Positions 1 through 11,640 of a stretch of 64,000 nt of DNA are shown here, in pieces. The DNA lies in assembly GCA_004794785.1 (NCBI GenBank), contig SJOL01005865.1, positions 550,765 through 614,764 of the forward strand, given 5' to 3'. Below the pieces are notes generated by a model. The model did not search any database and was not told the DNA's origin. It worked only from the letters and a program-made list of their open reading frames with translations. The stretch is from Opisthorchis felineus. Taxonomy: Eukaryota; Platyhelminthes; Trematoda; Opisthorchiida; Opisthorchiidae. A program made the position numbers and the translations under genes. The stretch's first letter is position 1, and each line of letters begins with the position of its first letter.

Positions 1-3000
1 TGTTGTTGTGGCAGTGCGTTTTTCCTTATGTGACCCAGTTTTGTGTTTGCTCACATTTTCGACGTTTGTCGACTGGCCTACACTAACCGGCAGCAGATGA
101 ATTTCCCCGTGTGTACTCTTGGTCGTTGCATTGTTTCGATCACAATGGTGCACGTTATCACTCTTACTTACATGCAGTTCCCGTCAGATTTTGTTTCCAT
201 TTTCTTTCCGGTAGCAATCCGATTGAAAATCCGGCAACACAGAAGTTGCATTCAACCCAAACATGCAGTCAACCGCTATGCTGAAAACTAAACGCCTCCC
301 TTACGTCCTGTGAAAAATGAGGACATATCAGTCCCGAATCTGCTTTTCACCCTTTAGACTGAGCATCCCATGAGGTGGTAACTGGAACTACTTCATAGTT
401 GGAGATGCACTTGCAGTTTCCGCAAACCGGTGAGTGCGTAAGGACCACCTACCCCACGGTGTGCGTCTTTACAAAGCCCGAGCATTTCACTCAGTTGTCG
501 GAACACCCAATTAGTGCGTTTCATTGCCTAAAGCACGTACGCACGCCGGTTAGGTGCAAACACTCATGTGAAGCTTTTCCCCCGTTCCTGTGTTTTTGGC
601 CACGTATTCACGTGGCTGAATTGGCTGATCATGGATATATCTCACTCACCGAGGTCAACGCGGATGCCTGGGTAGGCGCAACCGGATGGGACCTTCGATT
701 ATCTTCAAACTGATTGGGCGTCCGGATAGTCATGTTGAGACGACCGCCAAGTGGGACAGTGCATCGTGCGGCTCGGCAGTTGCGATGTCTTGTTCATTAC
801 CACAGCAGCGGACGGGTAGCAAACACATCTGATGACTGAAACAGGCCAGTCCGCTCTACTGTGAGCGTGGACTTAACGCGGCAATTCGATGCCGTGAACG
901 CTGTTATTCGGTTAGGTCGGTAAGTACTGTGACTGTGGGATGAATTCCAAGGATATTAGGGACCATTTCAAAGTGTCATTCTTAAGCGCTAAATGAGCCT
1001 TTAGAACTGCCCACAGTCCTACACCTCTTTTCTTTATAGCACAAAACTTAAAAAACGGCATTCTGAGCAATATTCAACCTATCAACACACGATAGGCCAA
1101 ATGGAGGAAATGATTCTGGCGACCAAGAAATTTATATATTAAACCCTTCTGCAATGTGACAAGAAATGTCTTTCAACGAGCACTTAACGTTAAATTTGAA
1201 GTGTTTTTCGACGGTAACCAGAATAGTTACCTGTCTATCCTGCTCGCAGTCACGTGGGAGGTTATAACTATCTATACACACCCGCCCAAACTGGCAGCAC
1301 GAACAGCAAACGTGTTTCCGGCATGGGATGGGTAATAGATAGTTGCATGGGAACCTAAATAATGGACTCAACTAGACATGCTCCTACGACTCTTTCGCTC
1401 CTAGCTATACATTCAGTCACTCGCTCACTAATAACAAATGCCTGCTTGTTATGCTGAGTGTTTATCACAGGGGGTTCCTTTAGGCTTTACTATGAGGTCG
1501 AGTGAATGGCAATGTCCTTTTGCACTGTCTGGTGACAGGGCAAACTCCACCGGTTCGCTCCTGTAAGGCATATATCCGGGGGGGGGGTGTTGTGTCAATC
1601 AGCACATCGCTTGATTGAGGTAATGAATATAACTTTCGATTCAGTTGGATGCCTGTGGTGCACACTTCCAAAGGGGAGCGCATAAACCTCAGACGATCAA
1701 TCGGATACCCTTGTGAACTGATTGCTACTTGATTGAATCTACTTCATTTGGTGAAAAGTTCATTCCTTGTTTGAGGTCTGTAGTCCGGGCAATCGAAGGA
1801 TGTATCTGGCCCTCATGTGACTAGTAGGCCATATATGTTAACTGGTGTGACCTTGTAACTTTGATTCGGCAGCACGGTTCGCGCGGCGACCGACCAACTG
1901 ATCGCTATCAGTTCATCATTGGCTGATCCGCGTAGTCCAATTTGTCGTGGACCCAGTTTGCCACCAGGTCAGTCGATCGCAAGTGGTTTATCTCTTCATC
2001 GCTGAAACATTTGTGAGACAAGGAATACAACTAACCGCTCCTGAACACTTCGGAATTGGTCACCCTACTTTGGAGCAGCCTATACCCTGTACCCGCTCCA
2101 TCCCGGAAAGGGGAAACTGAACAAATCAGGTCTGTTGGACAATTTCAGGCAGCCGAACACTGGAAAAGTTTGAAAGTACACACGAAGACTTGTGGCGCAA
2201 ATATCATTAGGCCTTATATTATTCAGTTTGGATATGCCACCTACTACTCAGTGTCATATCAATGTTTCGGCAGACTGGCTGTCATTTATAGTCATTTGGG
2301 CTGTTCTATTCTGCTCGGCGTACCACTTTTCGGCCAGTCTCGCATGCGGCTGGGAGCGCCGACGAATTTACTGTGACGGGCGACAAATAGGGCCACCTTA
2401 TGATGCATCGGTCATCTAGAGTTCTTTATTCTAAGGGCATTTTGCCTTCGTGAGTGATAAGTGATTCGGCGATTACATGGCTTGCCATGAACTGATCGTG
2501 ATATATATATATATATATATATAGTTTTATGGCATCCCCAGTTGCTTAGTCAGTTAGGCAGACCAAACCTAGCGAGCCACATTGACTTCTGTCCAGATAT
2601 GTCCCAAAGATAATATGGTACAATTAGGCTAGAACGAAAGGGAACAAAGCAAAGTCATGATCTACAAGGAACGAAATTTTTCTGCAGGTAAATATGATTA
2701 GCATTCAAGGTTTAGAGTGCACGCAAATTTATTCAGAGAAAACACATTCGGAGGAGAGGAACATTTTGGATGAACTCTATGGGGGAAAGTCTCTTCTGGA
2801 GAGATGTTACTAAATCATTATCGGGGTGAAAAGCTACTATTTTCATTCCAAGTAGGCGCCCCTATGAATTTCACTCAACCCTTCTAACTATCCTAGTCCT
2901 ATTTTTCAGCAGAGATATATTAGCCAAAGTACACTGTGATGAAGTTGTGTATTGCTGTTTGTAGTCTGCTAACCCAAAAGCGTTTCTTCGGTACATTCAC

Positions 3001-4084
3001 TACTCAACCTATCAGGTTCGCACTCATGTAAAATTTCCAATGTGATTTAAGCAACACGGATAATATGTTTGTACTGTTTTGCGTTATTGTGACCTATCGT
3101 AAACCGGCAAAAAAGGCGGGAATCGATTTGTCGCCAATGTGACTGTCCAGTTAGGATCAAACGCATAGCAAAAGCCATAGTATTGGAACGTCTTCTATCT
3201 CCAGTTGATGTCTGTGTGTTAACAATAGATTGTTTTCGGTCAATCGGTGACCTCTTTGAGGTCGATAATCACGGTCATCATCTAGTTGTTTTGCGGTTAT
3301 TTTTGTATCTTGATTTACTTCGTATTTCCATCGACATATGGAAACTAAAACGTGGCTTTCTTTAGTAACCTGGTGATTCTTAAAACCGGAAAATTAATTA
3401 ATGTTTGAAAATCATGCGATTATGTTTACCTTTTGTTACTGGCAGTTTACACAACTTATAAGTTGTCATTTAATTAGACCTGCGATCAAAAGGGTCAAAT
3501 TCGGTGTGGATGGCTGATAAGGTAACCAAAACCTACGAGCTTTCATCTGAGCTGTTTCGTCAGACACATGGATGGAGGGTAATAACTGACTGGGAAATTT
3601 ATGGAATAGTTGGTGGGAACAATTTGATTGTTAGGGTAAATAACTTACCGTTCAGTTTAATTCGTCAATGGGTTGGGTGGTTTTGAATCTCCACCCGTCT
3701 GCGACTGTTTAGTGGTGTGCCTGTCGGTCGATCTTGTCTGTCACGTCAATGGGCATTATACAGGCAAAAACCTGCCTACCAGCAGTCAGGATGTATCACA
3801 GCACTGATGAACCGTTGCAGAATAGTGAGTGGATTAAATTTTCTCGCCGAATTCACTGTAAGGCAAGAAAGACTGGAGAAGTAACTAAATAAATAACGAA
3901 AGCTTCACATGACTTTGACCGTGGTTACATGGCCGACAGTTATACACAATGCCCCGCAGAAGTCATGAAACCACTGGTTACAGCATGAAATCAAGCAGAG
4001 TTAAGCCCATATTTTTGCCTAAAAAAGCATGCAGCATGGCATTTTAAGAGGACTAGTCTGAAGTGCATGATTAAAACTCCCTAG
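1..4084. other. Anonymous non-coding DNA
   Basis: No gene, transposon protein or structured RNA was recognised here on either strand. The open frames of 60-106 codons have no family motif and no convincing splice sites. The stretch contains a G10 run near 1578 and an AT dinucleotide run near 2501. I see nothing else in it. Confidence 0.5.
2501..2522. repeat. (AT)11 microsatellite
   Basis: Eleven uninterrupted AT units in otherwise mixed sequence. It is a simple repeat and no function is inferred. Confidence 0.9.
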
Positions 4085-4165
4085 AGCTTCGTGAGGAGCG
4101 CACCAGCGCACTACCACCCACTAAGGATAAAACAGCCGTACAGTGCTTCTCGACTTTTACGCGTA
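4085..4165 (+). repeat. SINE family 2, tail fragment
   Basis: This matches the 3' body of the tRNA-derived SINE seen more completely at 5765-5915, 6041-6205 and 34922-35075. It keeps the gtgaggagcgcac block, then an ...aaggataaaacagc block and the cagtgcttctcg block, in the same order. The tRNA-like head with boxes A and B is missing. The fragment is decayed and non-coding. Confidence 0.5.
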
Positions 4166-4903
4166 GACTGCGTTCACTTACAAGATGAGATCCTCAATGA
4201 TAACATTTGTTTAGTTGTATGGAAGCGTGATTTGTAGAGCTCATGTCACTCGTTTGAACAGTCCTCCTTCTGTCCTGACGTAGTTTTTCTGCTGAGTGCA
4301 TACCAAAAGGGGGAAGCGCCGAACTCAATTTTCGCTCTGAGTAGAGCTCACCTGCAATGCAGATCCTTGGCGGTGCAGAGATTTGAACTGCGGACATCTG
4401 ATTCTTGTGTAGCTGTGTACTGATTCCGACTGACAGGAATACCAGAAGAACTCCATTCTCCTCCATGGCTTCAGCACTCCGGAATCCGAAAATTCTTCTA
4501 AGTAGCCAAAGGGCTGCGTCTCACATCTTCAGCATCGTTCCGAACCTGACATCCATTTATCTAGCGAGAAACAGCTGATGACTACTTTAAGCCCCGGGGA
4601 TGTGATGGTTTTGCGTCGAAGAACGGACGGAACCTTTAGGTGAAGTTTCCAAAAGTGAGCTCATCAAACATTCAACAACTGTCAAATGATATAGCCCAAC
4701 AACACGAACTTCCGTTTTCTTCATCGACAGGATAAGACTGCTAAATAAATCAAACCAACAAATCAAATAAATAAATTTCACATCAAATTTGAATTTACAC
4801 CGTTCCCTTTTGGAAGTCAGCTTTCACGCATGAAACATTTTTAAGCTTAGGGGCGGCCAACTTTTCCGCTTTTTGAATAAACAGATGCATGCCATTTTTT
4901 TCG

Positions 4904-4914
4904 CCCCCCCCCCC
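4904..4914. repeat. C11 homopolymer
   Basis: Uninterrupted C run. Similar G or C runs of 8-11 bases occur at 1578-1587, 19211-19221, 21581-21591 and about 33534-33541. They are frequent for a 64 kb window but have no obvious function. Confidence 0.85.
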
Positions 4915-5764
4915 AAAGCATGAGTGGAAGGAAATAGTTTAATTGATCAAAGACCTTTTAATTGAAGCGAAAAGAACATCATTAATGTATCCACAATTTT
5001 GTTTAGCCCAATAACGAGTGGTGAAACCGTCTTGCTTCGCATCACAATGACTGTTGCATCTGTTCGATGCGGAGATGACAGCCCGTTTTTCTCGCTGTCA
5101 GTTTCAATAAGGCTGACTTTCGAAAGGTACAATGAGCAGGAGGAATTCAACTGTCTGATCGAAGTTCGTAGACTCCACACATGACAGACAATAAAATCCC
5201 GCGCAAGGCTTTTTGAAAAGTGTCATAAACATCCTAGAAGAAAACAATCACACTGATTCTAAGGTGAAGTTTACCTCTGCGTGCAGTGGAAACTTAGACT
5301 GATAAAAAATAAACATATTATCAATCCGGAGTTGACATTAGTTTGAACACAAAAAGGTAATTGATATAAAATAGTCATAAAACCTGAGTAGTGAAAATGA
5401 TTGAGGCGCACCTATTGGATTGCACATCTCTTTCACCACATGATGATTATCTACTGGCCTTTTAGATGGTTCTTATTTTGGTCTATTCTATGAACCACAA
5501 GGGTTTTGCCTTTCACTCATAACAAAGCTATCCCAAGGTAAAGATTCACTAGGTTATCGTGTGTCCTCAGTGGAAGAAAAAGTTACGTTCTGAAGATGTT
5601 CGAAATTTTGTATTTTATGCGGACAGAGACTTTGTAAGAATCTCAGATATTTTGGTCAACAATCACTCGGAACTGTGATTAATTAAAAGCTTATTGATAG
5701 TGTGAGGAGATTTGAAAAATTTTAATGGAGATTTCATCCCGTAAGTGAGACCAGTTTATGCTGA

Positions 5765-5915
5765 ATAGCCGAGAAGCACTGTACAGTTGTTTCATCCCCA
5801 TTGGGAATCATCGGTAGTGCGCATCTCATGAAACTCAAGGAAGTTTCGCAACTCGACCTCCCAGCTAGTAGTTTGCACACTTAACTGTTCGGCCACGAGC
5901 GGCTGGTCGAATTCA
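5765..5915 (-). repeat. SINE family 2 (tRNA-derived), near-complete copy
   Basis: Read on the minus strand, the copy opens with a tRNA-like head. Box A is seen as GTGGCCGAACAGTTAAG, which resembles the D-arm of Ser/Leu tRNAs, and a degenerate box B follows (GAGTTGCGAAAC, with an inserted base). The body then runs through a cgcactaccgatgattccc segment, ggggatgaaacaactg and cagtgcttctcggctattc. The same ordered blocks recur at 6041-6205 and 34922-35075, which is what defines the family. Such elements are transcribed by Pol III and mobilised in trans by a LINE. It lies 125 bp from an oppositely oriented copy. Confidence 0.7.
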
Positions 5916-6040
5916 CCAGATGAGTAAAATTTCATCTGAGAAGTCGTCACAAGAGGAGCCAGTCAGCATGCGTGGCCATGTGGTGTTTCCCGTAACGAAA
6001 GGATGAGCGGCGCTATAACCTGTTTAAGTCCGGAATAATC

Positions 6041-6205
6041 ACATTGCTGTTCGGCCACTTGAGACGAACGGTTAAGTGTCCAACCACGGGCCAGAAGTTT
6101 GCGGGTTTGAAACTCTCAGAGTTTCGTGGGATCTGCACTGCTGATTTCCAAATAAGTATGAGACAGCTGTTTATTGCTTCTCGGCTTTTCAAAATAGACT
6201 GGCTG
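6041..6205 (+). repeat. SINE family 2 (tRNA-derived) copy
   Basis: Plus-strand copy of the same family. Box A appears as GAGACGAACGGTTAAG, box B as GCGGGTTTGAAAC, then agtttcgtgggatctgcac and the shared tail with gagacagctg and ttgcttctcggcttttc. It is divergent from the minus copy at 5765-5915, so the pair is probably two independent insertions in inverted arrangement and not a recent duplication. Confidence 0.7.
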
Positions 6206-7117
6206 TATTTACAGAACGAAGTCTCCGTTAAAAGGTAATCCTCTTTAGTTGACTGGAATGTGCGCCCGTTTTGCGTTGATGCTGGCGCAGGCTCATAGGT
6301 CACTGTCAATTGACAGTGAGTCGAGCGTGGTGGCGAAATTCACGAAAACCCCATGTGATGGGTTCCTGGTTATTGACGTGCGGTAGCACGTAGAAGATAC
6401 TCCTCGTGCTAAACCAACTGGACTTTGAAGAGAAGCGCTATTACTTCGGCTCAGCCTTGAAATTCAATGGTCTGTCAGGGACTAGGAACTCGAAAGCACG
6501 AATAGAACTACTGAAAATCCAGTCCAACTGTTGTGAAGAGGCTGAGTTAACGTCATACTGATTGATCCCGGGACCGTCTATGTGCAACACCGACATAAAA
6601 AAATTTGTTATGTTGACAACATCACATCAGCTAAACAAAAAACAGATTACCGGTAATACTGTAACCATTCCAGGGTCGAATGTGGTTGCTAACCTAGTAG
6701 GTTATTGATCAAACTCGATACAATTGCAGCTGACACGTCCAAGGTCTGTTAGACAAACAATTTGACAGTGGAAGGGGTCTAAAATGGACTGTGGGTCAAA
6801 TTTATTTTTTACGTAATTCACTCTATACTTTACTTGAGCTTGGTGGTTCCAATACACACCAACTCTAGTGTGTCGCAAAATTCATAGGACCTTTGTGACT
6901 TTCCAACCCGTGAACGTTTTAACGCCATTCGTTAGTTAAATGTCTAATACTCGTTCAAACTGTTGTCACTCGACAAGGTTTGAAATCTGACCCTGTATGG
7001 ATCATACTAGTCTCTCCCACGTGGTCAGTATTCAGATAGCAAGCGAACTTTCGTCTTACTTCACCTAAGCTTGTCTAATCTAACGCACTTTATTCTGCAG
7101 GACCTAATCCTTTTCTA

Positions 7118-7318
7118 GATGTAACATACTACTCATAAGGTTGCTGGAGACTCTTCGACAGCCCACGGCCGGCTTTGCCCTTCTTGGGGTCCATCAAGTA
7201 GACACAGTTCCCGAGCTTCCCTCAACCTTGTGTTCCGCTTGAAGTGGACCATCATAAATGAGAGCTTTAGGTGGATTCATTTGAGTCGCCTGTCAAAACC
7301 TAATTTATCTGTTTACGC
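7118..7318 (-). mobile_element. Hammerhead-repeat element, decayed copy (family HH)
   Basis: On the minus strand the order is a left arm (ttaggttttgacaggcgactc, about 7280-7305), about 70 nt of spacer, a hammerhead-like segment at 7161-7203, and the conserved trailer with cgaagagtctccagcaacc. The ribozyme core is damaged. The CTGATGA box reads TTGATGG and the GAAA box has become AAAG. Stem II (CCC/GGG with the CAAGAA loop) is kept. Stem I still pairs with two G-U wobbles. This copy is expected to be inactive. It belongs to the same family as the copies at 15.7 and 39.8-40.2 kb. Confidence 0.75.
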
Positions 7319-7782
7319 AAAATGTCAGATGCTGTTTCAAACGACCCAGCTGCACGCTGATCGACAGCGCCTCCAGGTTAACTCCGTTGGGACCGGTATA
7401 AACAGATTTTTGTTAGCGGGACCTGAACATCGTAGAGGTTGATGTGTATCGTTTACTTTTGAATACAATACAGTTAAATGATATTTTTGGTCATAGTTGG
7501 ACATACCCTTGCCAGCCTCAGCAGTTCCACCGAAACCTGTTTTTTAATTGTGAGTTTTCATGAGCAGGCAAAGTTTTTTTAGAATCAAGTTTTGTTCATC
7601 AGGAGCATGATGTTACTTGGCAACCCCTATGCGGAAATCCTATTGGCACTGGTCAGCACTTGATCATCACTCGTTTATAATCTTTGGGGCAGGAATATAC
7701 TGGGGTCCATGCTTCCTTTCACTTGGCGAAACCGAATGGAATAAGGAACGTACCGCATTTAAACAACTGCCATGACATAATT

Positions 7783-7858
7783 CGCTACTTATAACGTTGC
7801 TGAAAACTCCTCGACAGCACAATACCAATTTCGCCATACACTGGATCATCAGGTAAGT
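7783..7858 (-). mobile_element. Hammerhead-repeat fragment, decayed copy (family HH)
   Basis: On the minus strand the CTGATGA box (7846-7852) and the GAAA box (7829-7832) are intact, and the trailer (gctgtcgaggagttttcagcaac) is clearly family-like. Stem II keeps only three pairs, and the stem I strands (ACTTAC against TTGTGC) no longer pair well. The cleavage triplet would read GTA. I consider it a degenerate relative of the other copies. It lies about 650 bp from the copy at 7118-7318, in the same orientation. Confidence 0.6.
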
Positions 7859-8219
7859 GAAATCCAAGTTTCCGTCAACCCTCTCATTGTTGTCTCATCG
7901 AACTCACTGCAGGGGTGACGCGTACTCTCTCCGACACACTGAAACTATATACCGTGGTTACCACCACGACTTGGCACCTTCCACATCTCTGATGTACATG
8001 AGCTTACATCCACGAGTTTCACGAACTGCGAAATATATGACGACCTATGTGAACACCGGAGTAGTTCACTCAAGGCGATACGAAAACATACCTTTCGTGT
8101 AAGCTAAGGCTGGAATAAAAGGGACCCTTCCTATACCAAGTCCATCCCGGCTTCCCATGTGAAGTCTTACCGAGAGTGAGGGCAATGTAAGGACTATGCA
8201 AGCAAGTCACTCAGACATC

Positions 8220-9440
8220 TAACACTGGGTTCTTATGAGAAAATCGAACTGAAGCAAAAAGACCGAACTGTCAAAAAGATCAAAATTCGGGTCAACAGGT
8301 ACCTGGGACAACTGAGACCCAAACTCGGTCGAGCACGGTGGTATTCACTTGCGTCAAAACCCACTAGACACGGATGCCGAAAATACATAAAACAGGCACT
8401 CTTATATTTTGCACCATGGACTATACTGCTTGTACACTTTATCTCTTATCCAAATACTTAAGCGGGTTATTGAAACCTCATTATCAGTTGCTGGTAAGTC
8501 ACGTCAATTACTCTTGGATTTTGTTAATATTCTCCAGTTTATCCAAATCAGTGATGATGAAGTGGCAGTCAGCTTTGACGCAACAGCTCTTTATACCAGT
8601 TTACCAACGAACAACTGTTTATCTTTTCTGTCCTCTATTTTGGGCAACGAAACAAACTTGTTTCCTGTTGTTATCATCACTGCTGTTTAAATATGCCTAA
8701 CCACCTCTTATTTCGTCTTTAAAGACGTACTCTATGGACAGACTGACGGTGTTACCATATATTCTTCAGTATCAACCGTAGTGGGCAGTCTTTTCTTGCA
8801 CCATTTTGTAACATGACTTCGCGCATCCACCGCGCACCTGGCTGAGATACGCTGATGACATATTTGCGGTCCCATAAGCCACACAACAACAAGCATTCTC
8901 AAACTGCTTGAACCAACTGTGCGATGGTATAAAATTCAGAAAACAGAAAACGGTGAGACAGGGAGAGGAAAACCCAGTGGTCACCTTGGGAATACCCTAT
9001 AGAAATGGCACTTCAGACGCCATTCGAAAGATATTTCGAGATTATGGTATTAAAGCACTTCCTAATTGATAGCACGCTACAGCGACACTTTGTAAGGGCT
9101 AAGGGTCCTGGCAAACTGCACACATTGTGTCTACCAAACCCCTTGTGCAGAATGTTTAGCCAAATTCATAGGCCAGGCAGCCAGGAAACTCCATGTGCGA
9201 GTCACTGAGCACAAGCGACATGCGCATCCTCCTCCAAGAAATCCAAATGAGTTTAAAAAATTGAATGCGACTGAGCCGTTGCAGTCTACGCACTTCAGGC
9301 AAGCTACCAGATCAACTTCAATAGAAAGCGTGAATCCCAGTCAGGATTCGATTCACGCATGGATCGCACGTGCACCGAAGCAGTACAGATAAAGACAATC
9401 GAACTGCGTCAACCGTAGTGATGGAGCCAGCATCCTGTGG
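8220..9440 (+). mobile_element. Penelope-like element relic: RT plus GIY-YIG endonuclease (PLE-1)
   Basis: Conceptual translation in shifting frames recovers the Penelope-type order. A finger segment contains MPKIHKTGT (8374-8400). It is followed by a palm motif SFDATALYTSLP (8571-8606), FKDVLYGQTDGV and the catalytic LRYADDIFAV (YADD at 8848-8859). Next comes a thumb/linker TLGIPYRNGTSDAIRKIF and a GIY-YIG-type block FIGQAARKLHVRVTEHKRH (9165-9224). Penelope-like elements copy RNA with this RT and nick target DNA with the GIY-YIG nuclease. At least two frameshifts and several in-frame stops mean this copy makes no protein. Weak similarity continues upstream to about 8220 (RYLGQLRPKLGRARW). 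Hammerhead repeats at 7.1 and 7.8 kb lie upstream but on the opposite strand. Confidence 0.85.
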
Positions 9441-10529
9441 ACCTACTACATACATTAGTAGACAGGGTGGTCAGAGATTAAGTAGGAATCTCAACAATGA
9501 CGCATTACAGTTAACACAACGATAAGCGGAGGCGCATTCCAGCTAAAGTACGCACAGTCAAGCGTACTTGCACACAGAGTCAACACACATCCACACACTC
9601 TGGTCGCATTCGACTGCCAACGGATCCCAGGAACACCAATCCGGAGACGTGATAGCGGACTCAAATAACGCCGCACTTGGTCCGCATTCAATTGACTGTA
9701 AAAAGCCTTGGAAAACGCTGCTCATAGCAACCAAAACGTCAGATTGTAACATTTTATTCCGCTACGCTGTGTTTTGGATGTAAACTTTTCATATCTAACC
9801 GAGAACACTTTGCAGTCGACCCAAACACGATGAGCATAAGCGCCATCATAGAAATCCAAATTCACAACTTCCCCGATTTGGGCTGCTACACGAATTCACA
9901 GGGCCCGCTGAGTAAGATCCCGGAGATTCGCCTTAGACAGAGTGCCAACTGATGGAATATAAGCGCTTTGACCGAGATCTGGCTATTTTTACAAATTCCT
10001 AGCGCAAAACATCGCTCTCTGAGGTGCGGTCTATGAGAAGTGATCATTCATTGCAAGAGAAAGACTTCCTCATTCATTACCGAGACAATGAACAAAATGA
10101 GCTTATTCCCAAGCCTGGAATATCAGATAACTTGTAGTGTTTGGTCGGAACGCGAAATGACTCTATAAGAGCCTTAGCGACAAAATGGATGGTTCTCAAT
10201 CCTCTGCTTTTCAGTGTTTACTACTTAAAAGGATCAGTCATGTTCCGATTGTCAGGGACAACCACAGCAATTTGTACACGTCTCAAAACTTAGTTTAAAC
10301 GCCTAATCATCAGGCATCCAGGTTAAGGCCATATTTGTGCACCAACAAGATTCTGCGTTCTAAATGTAACTGCCGCGTTGGATCTTAACCAAAGGAGGGC
10401 TAATGAGAAATGATTATCTTATCCAAGCCTTCTTGGGCGAAGCTCCCTCGAAGTGTCCGAATTCAACTACACCTGGTACAAATCCTTCCCAAACAACATG
10501 AATAAGCCGCATTATACAGTTGTATGCTG

Positions 10530-11640
10530 CAGATCTGGCCAGAGTCAATATGCGGAAGCTATGGTCTAACTATCTAACAGCAGTCGCCTCGAAAACATTT
10601 AGAGAGGAGCCTAAGGCCCTGGCTTCGGCTGCTTCTGAAACTTAGTCAATCCACCTTAGCCTTAGACAACAGCTCATAAGAAGTGTAAATAGGGGCAGAT
10701 TAAAAGAGACTCCGTGTGGCCATTGTATAGATGTGTAAAACACGGCATCAAGCCTCTGACCAGATCACGTGGATAGACAAAGCTGCGGTAAAAGCTTTAA
10801 GAAAACAGTGTGTTTCTGTGTCTCGGACTGCAGAGTTGTCCCGTGATACGCTAACAACATTGAAACAAGCCCAACCTACCCAAGCGATTTTCACCTCAGA
10901 GGTGGTACTGAGGAATATACCTTCGTTACAACAGAACAGTTTTGCCAGTGTGGACAACCTGTCCCTCAGTTCTATAGACAAGTGTTTGATCTAGTTGAGG
11001 CTCGCTTCCTTCAGCGTAGACTGGTGGAGAATTCTGTGCCCTCAATGCGGAGAAGAAAACCCATCACATCCATATTCGAGTTCAGCAATAAAACGGGTTC
11101 AACCAACTGACTATCTGCAACCCTCTTGTAAGCACTATTTAAAATCATGAAGATCAGGACAGTCGAGGGAATTTTGAACTTGTCCGTTCTTAACATAGAT
11201 CATACAATTCTTAGACCCAGAACAACACGGTCTTCCTAAACTTCGTTATCCTGCTGGTAACCACGGGTGACTCAATCAAGGCGGTGGATAATGGAACTTG
11301 AGTCGATATAGTTTATCTTGGTTTCGCTAAAACGTTCGATCGTGTGCATCTTCGCAGTAGCTTGTTGAATCTTCGGGTAAACGGCAAAGTTTGTTCACCG
11401 CTAGGACGGTTTATAAAATCCCTCTTTGGAAGAACTTGGGATATACGGGTTTGGCAAGCTCTATCAAAAGCGATTAAGGTGGAGTTTGGCATACCACCGA
11501 GGTCACTGCACGGTGCTGCGCCACTCTTGACCTTCAATAGCCAGCCTATCTGAACCTTCGCCTTGGAATCAGTGCCAGACCGCCAGAAAATTATTAAACA
11601 TATGGTTAATGGAATACTGGTAGGTCATCTAGTATCGCTT
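10530..11640 (+). mobile_element. Non-LTR retrotransposon relic: linker and reverse transcriptase (LINE-1 copy)
   Basis: Frames on the plus strand give a pre-RT linker with FTSEVVLRNIPSLQQ and VDNLSLSSID (about 10890-10980). The RT entry motif follows in another frame with an ITSIFEF core (about 11050) and then ILRPEQHGL (about 11205-11230). Motif A reads DIVYLGFAKTFDRV (11305-11346). A motif-B-like GIPPRSLHGAAPLL lies near 11487-11530. This order is that of CR1/Jockey-like RTs. The first catalytic aspartate of motif A (usually YLDFAKAFD) is Gly here, there are several stops and frameshifts, and no YADD box is recognisable downstream. It is a dead relic. Confidence 0.75.
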
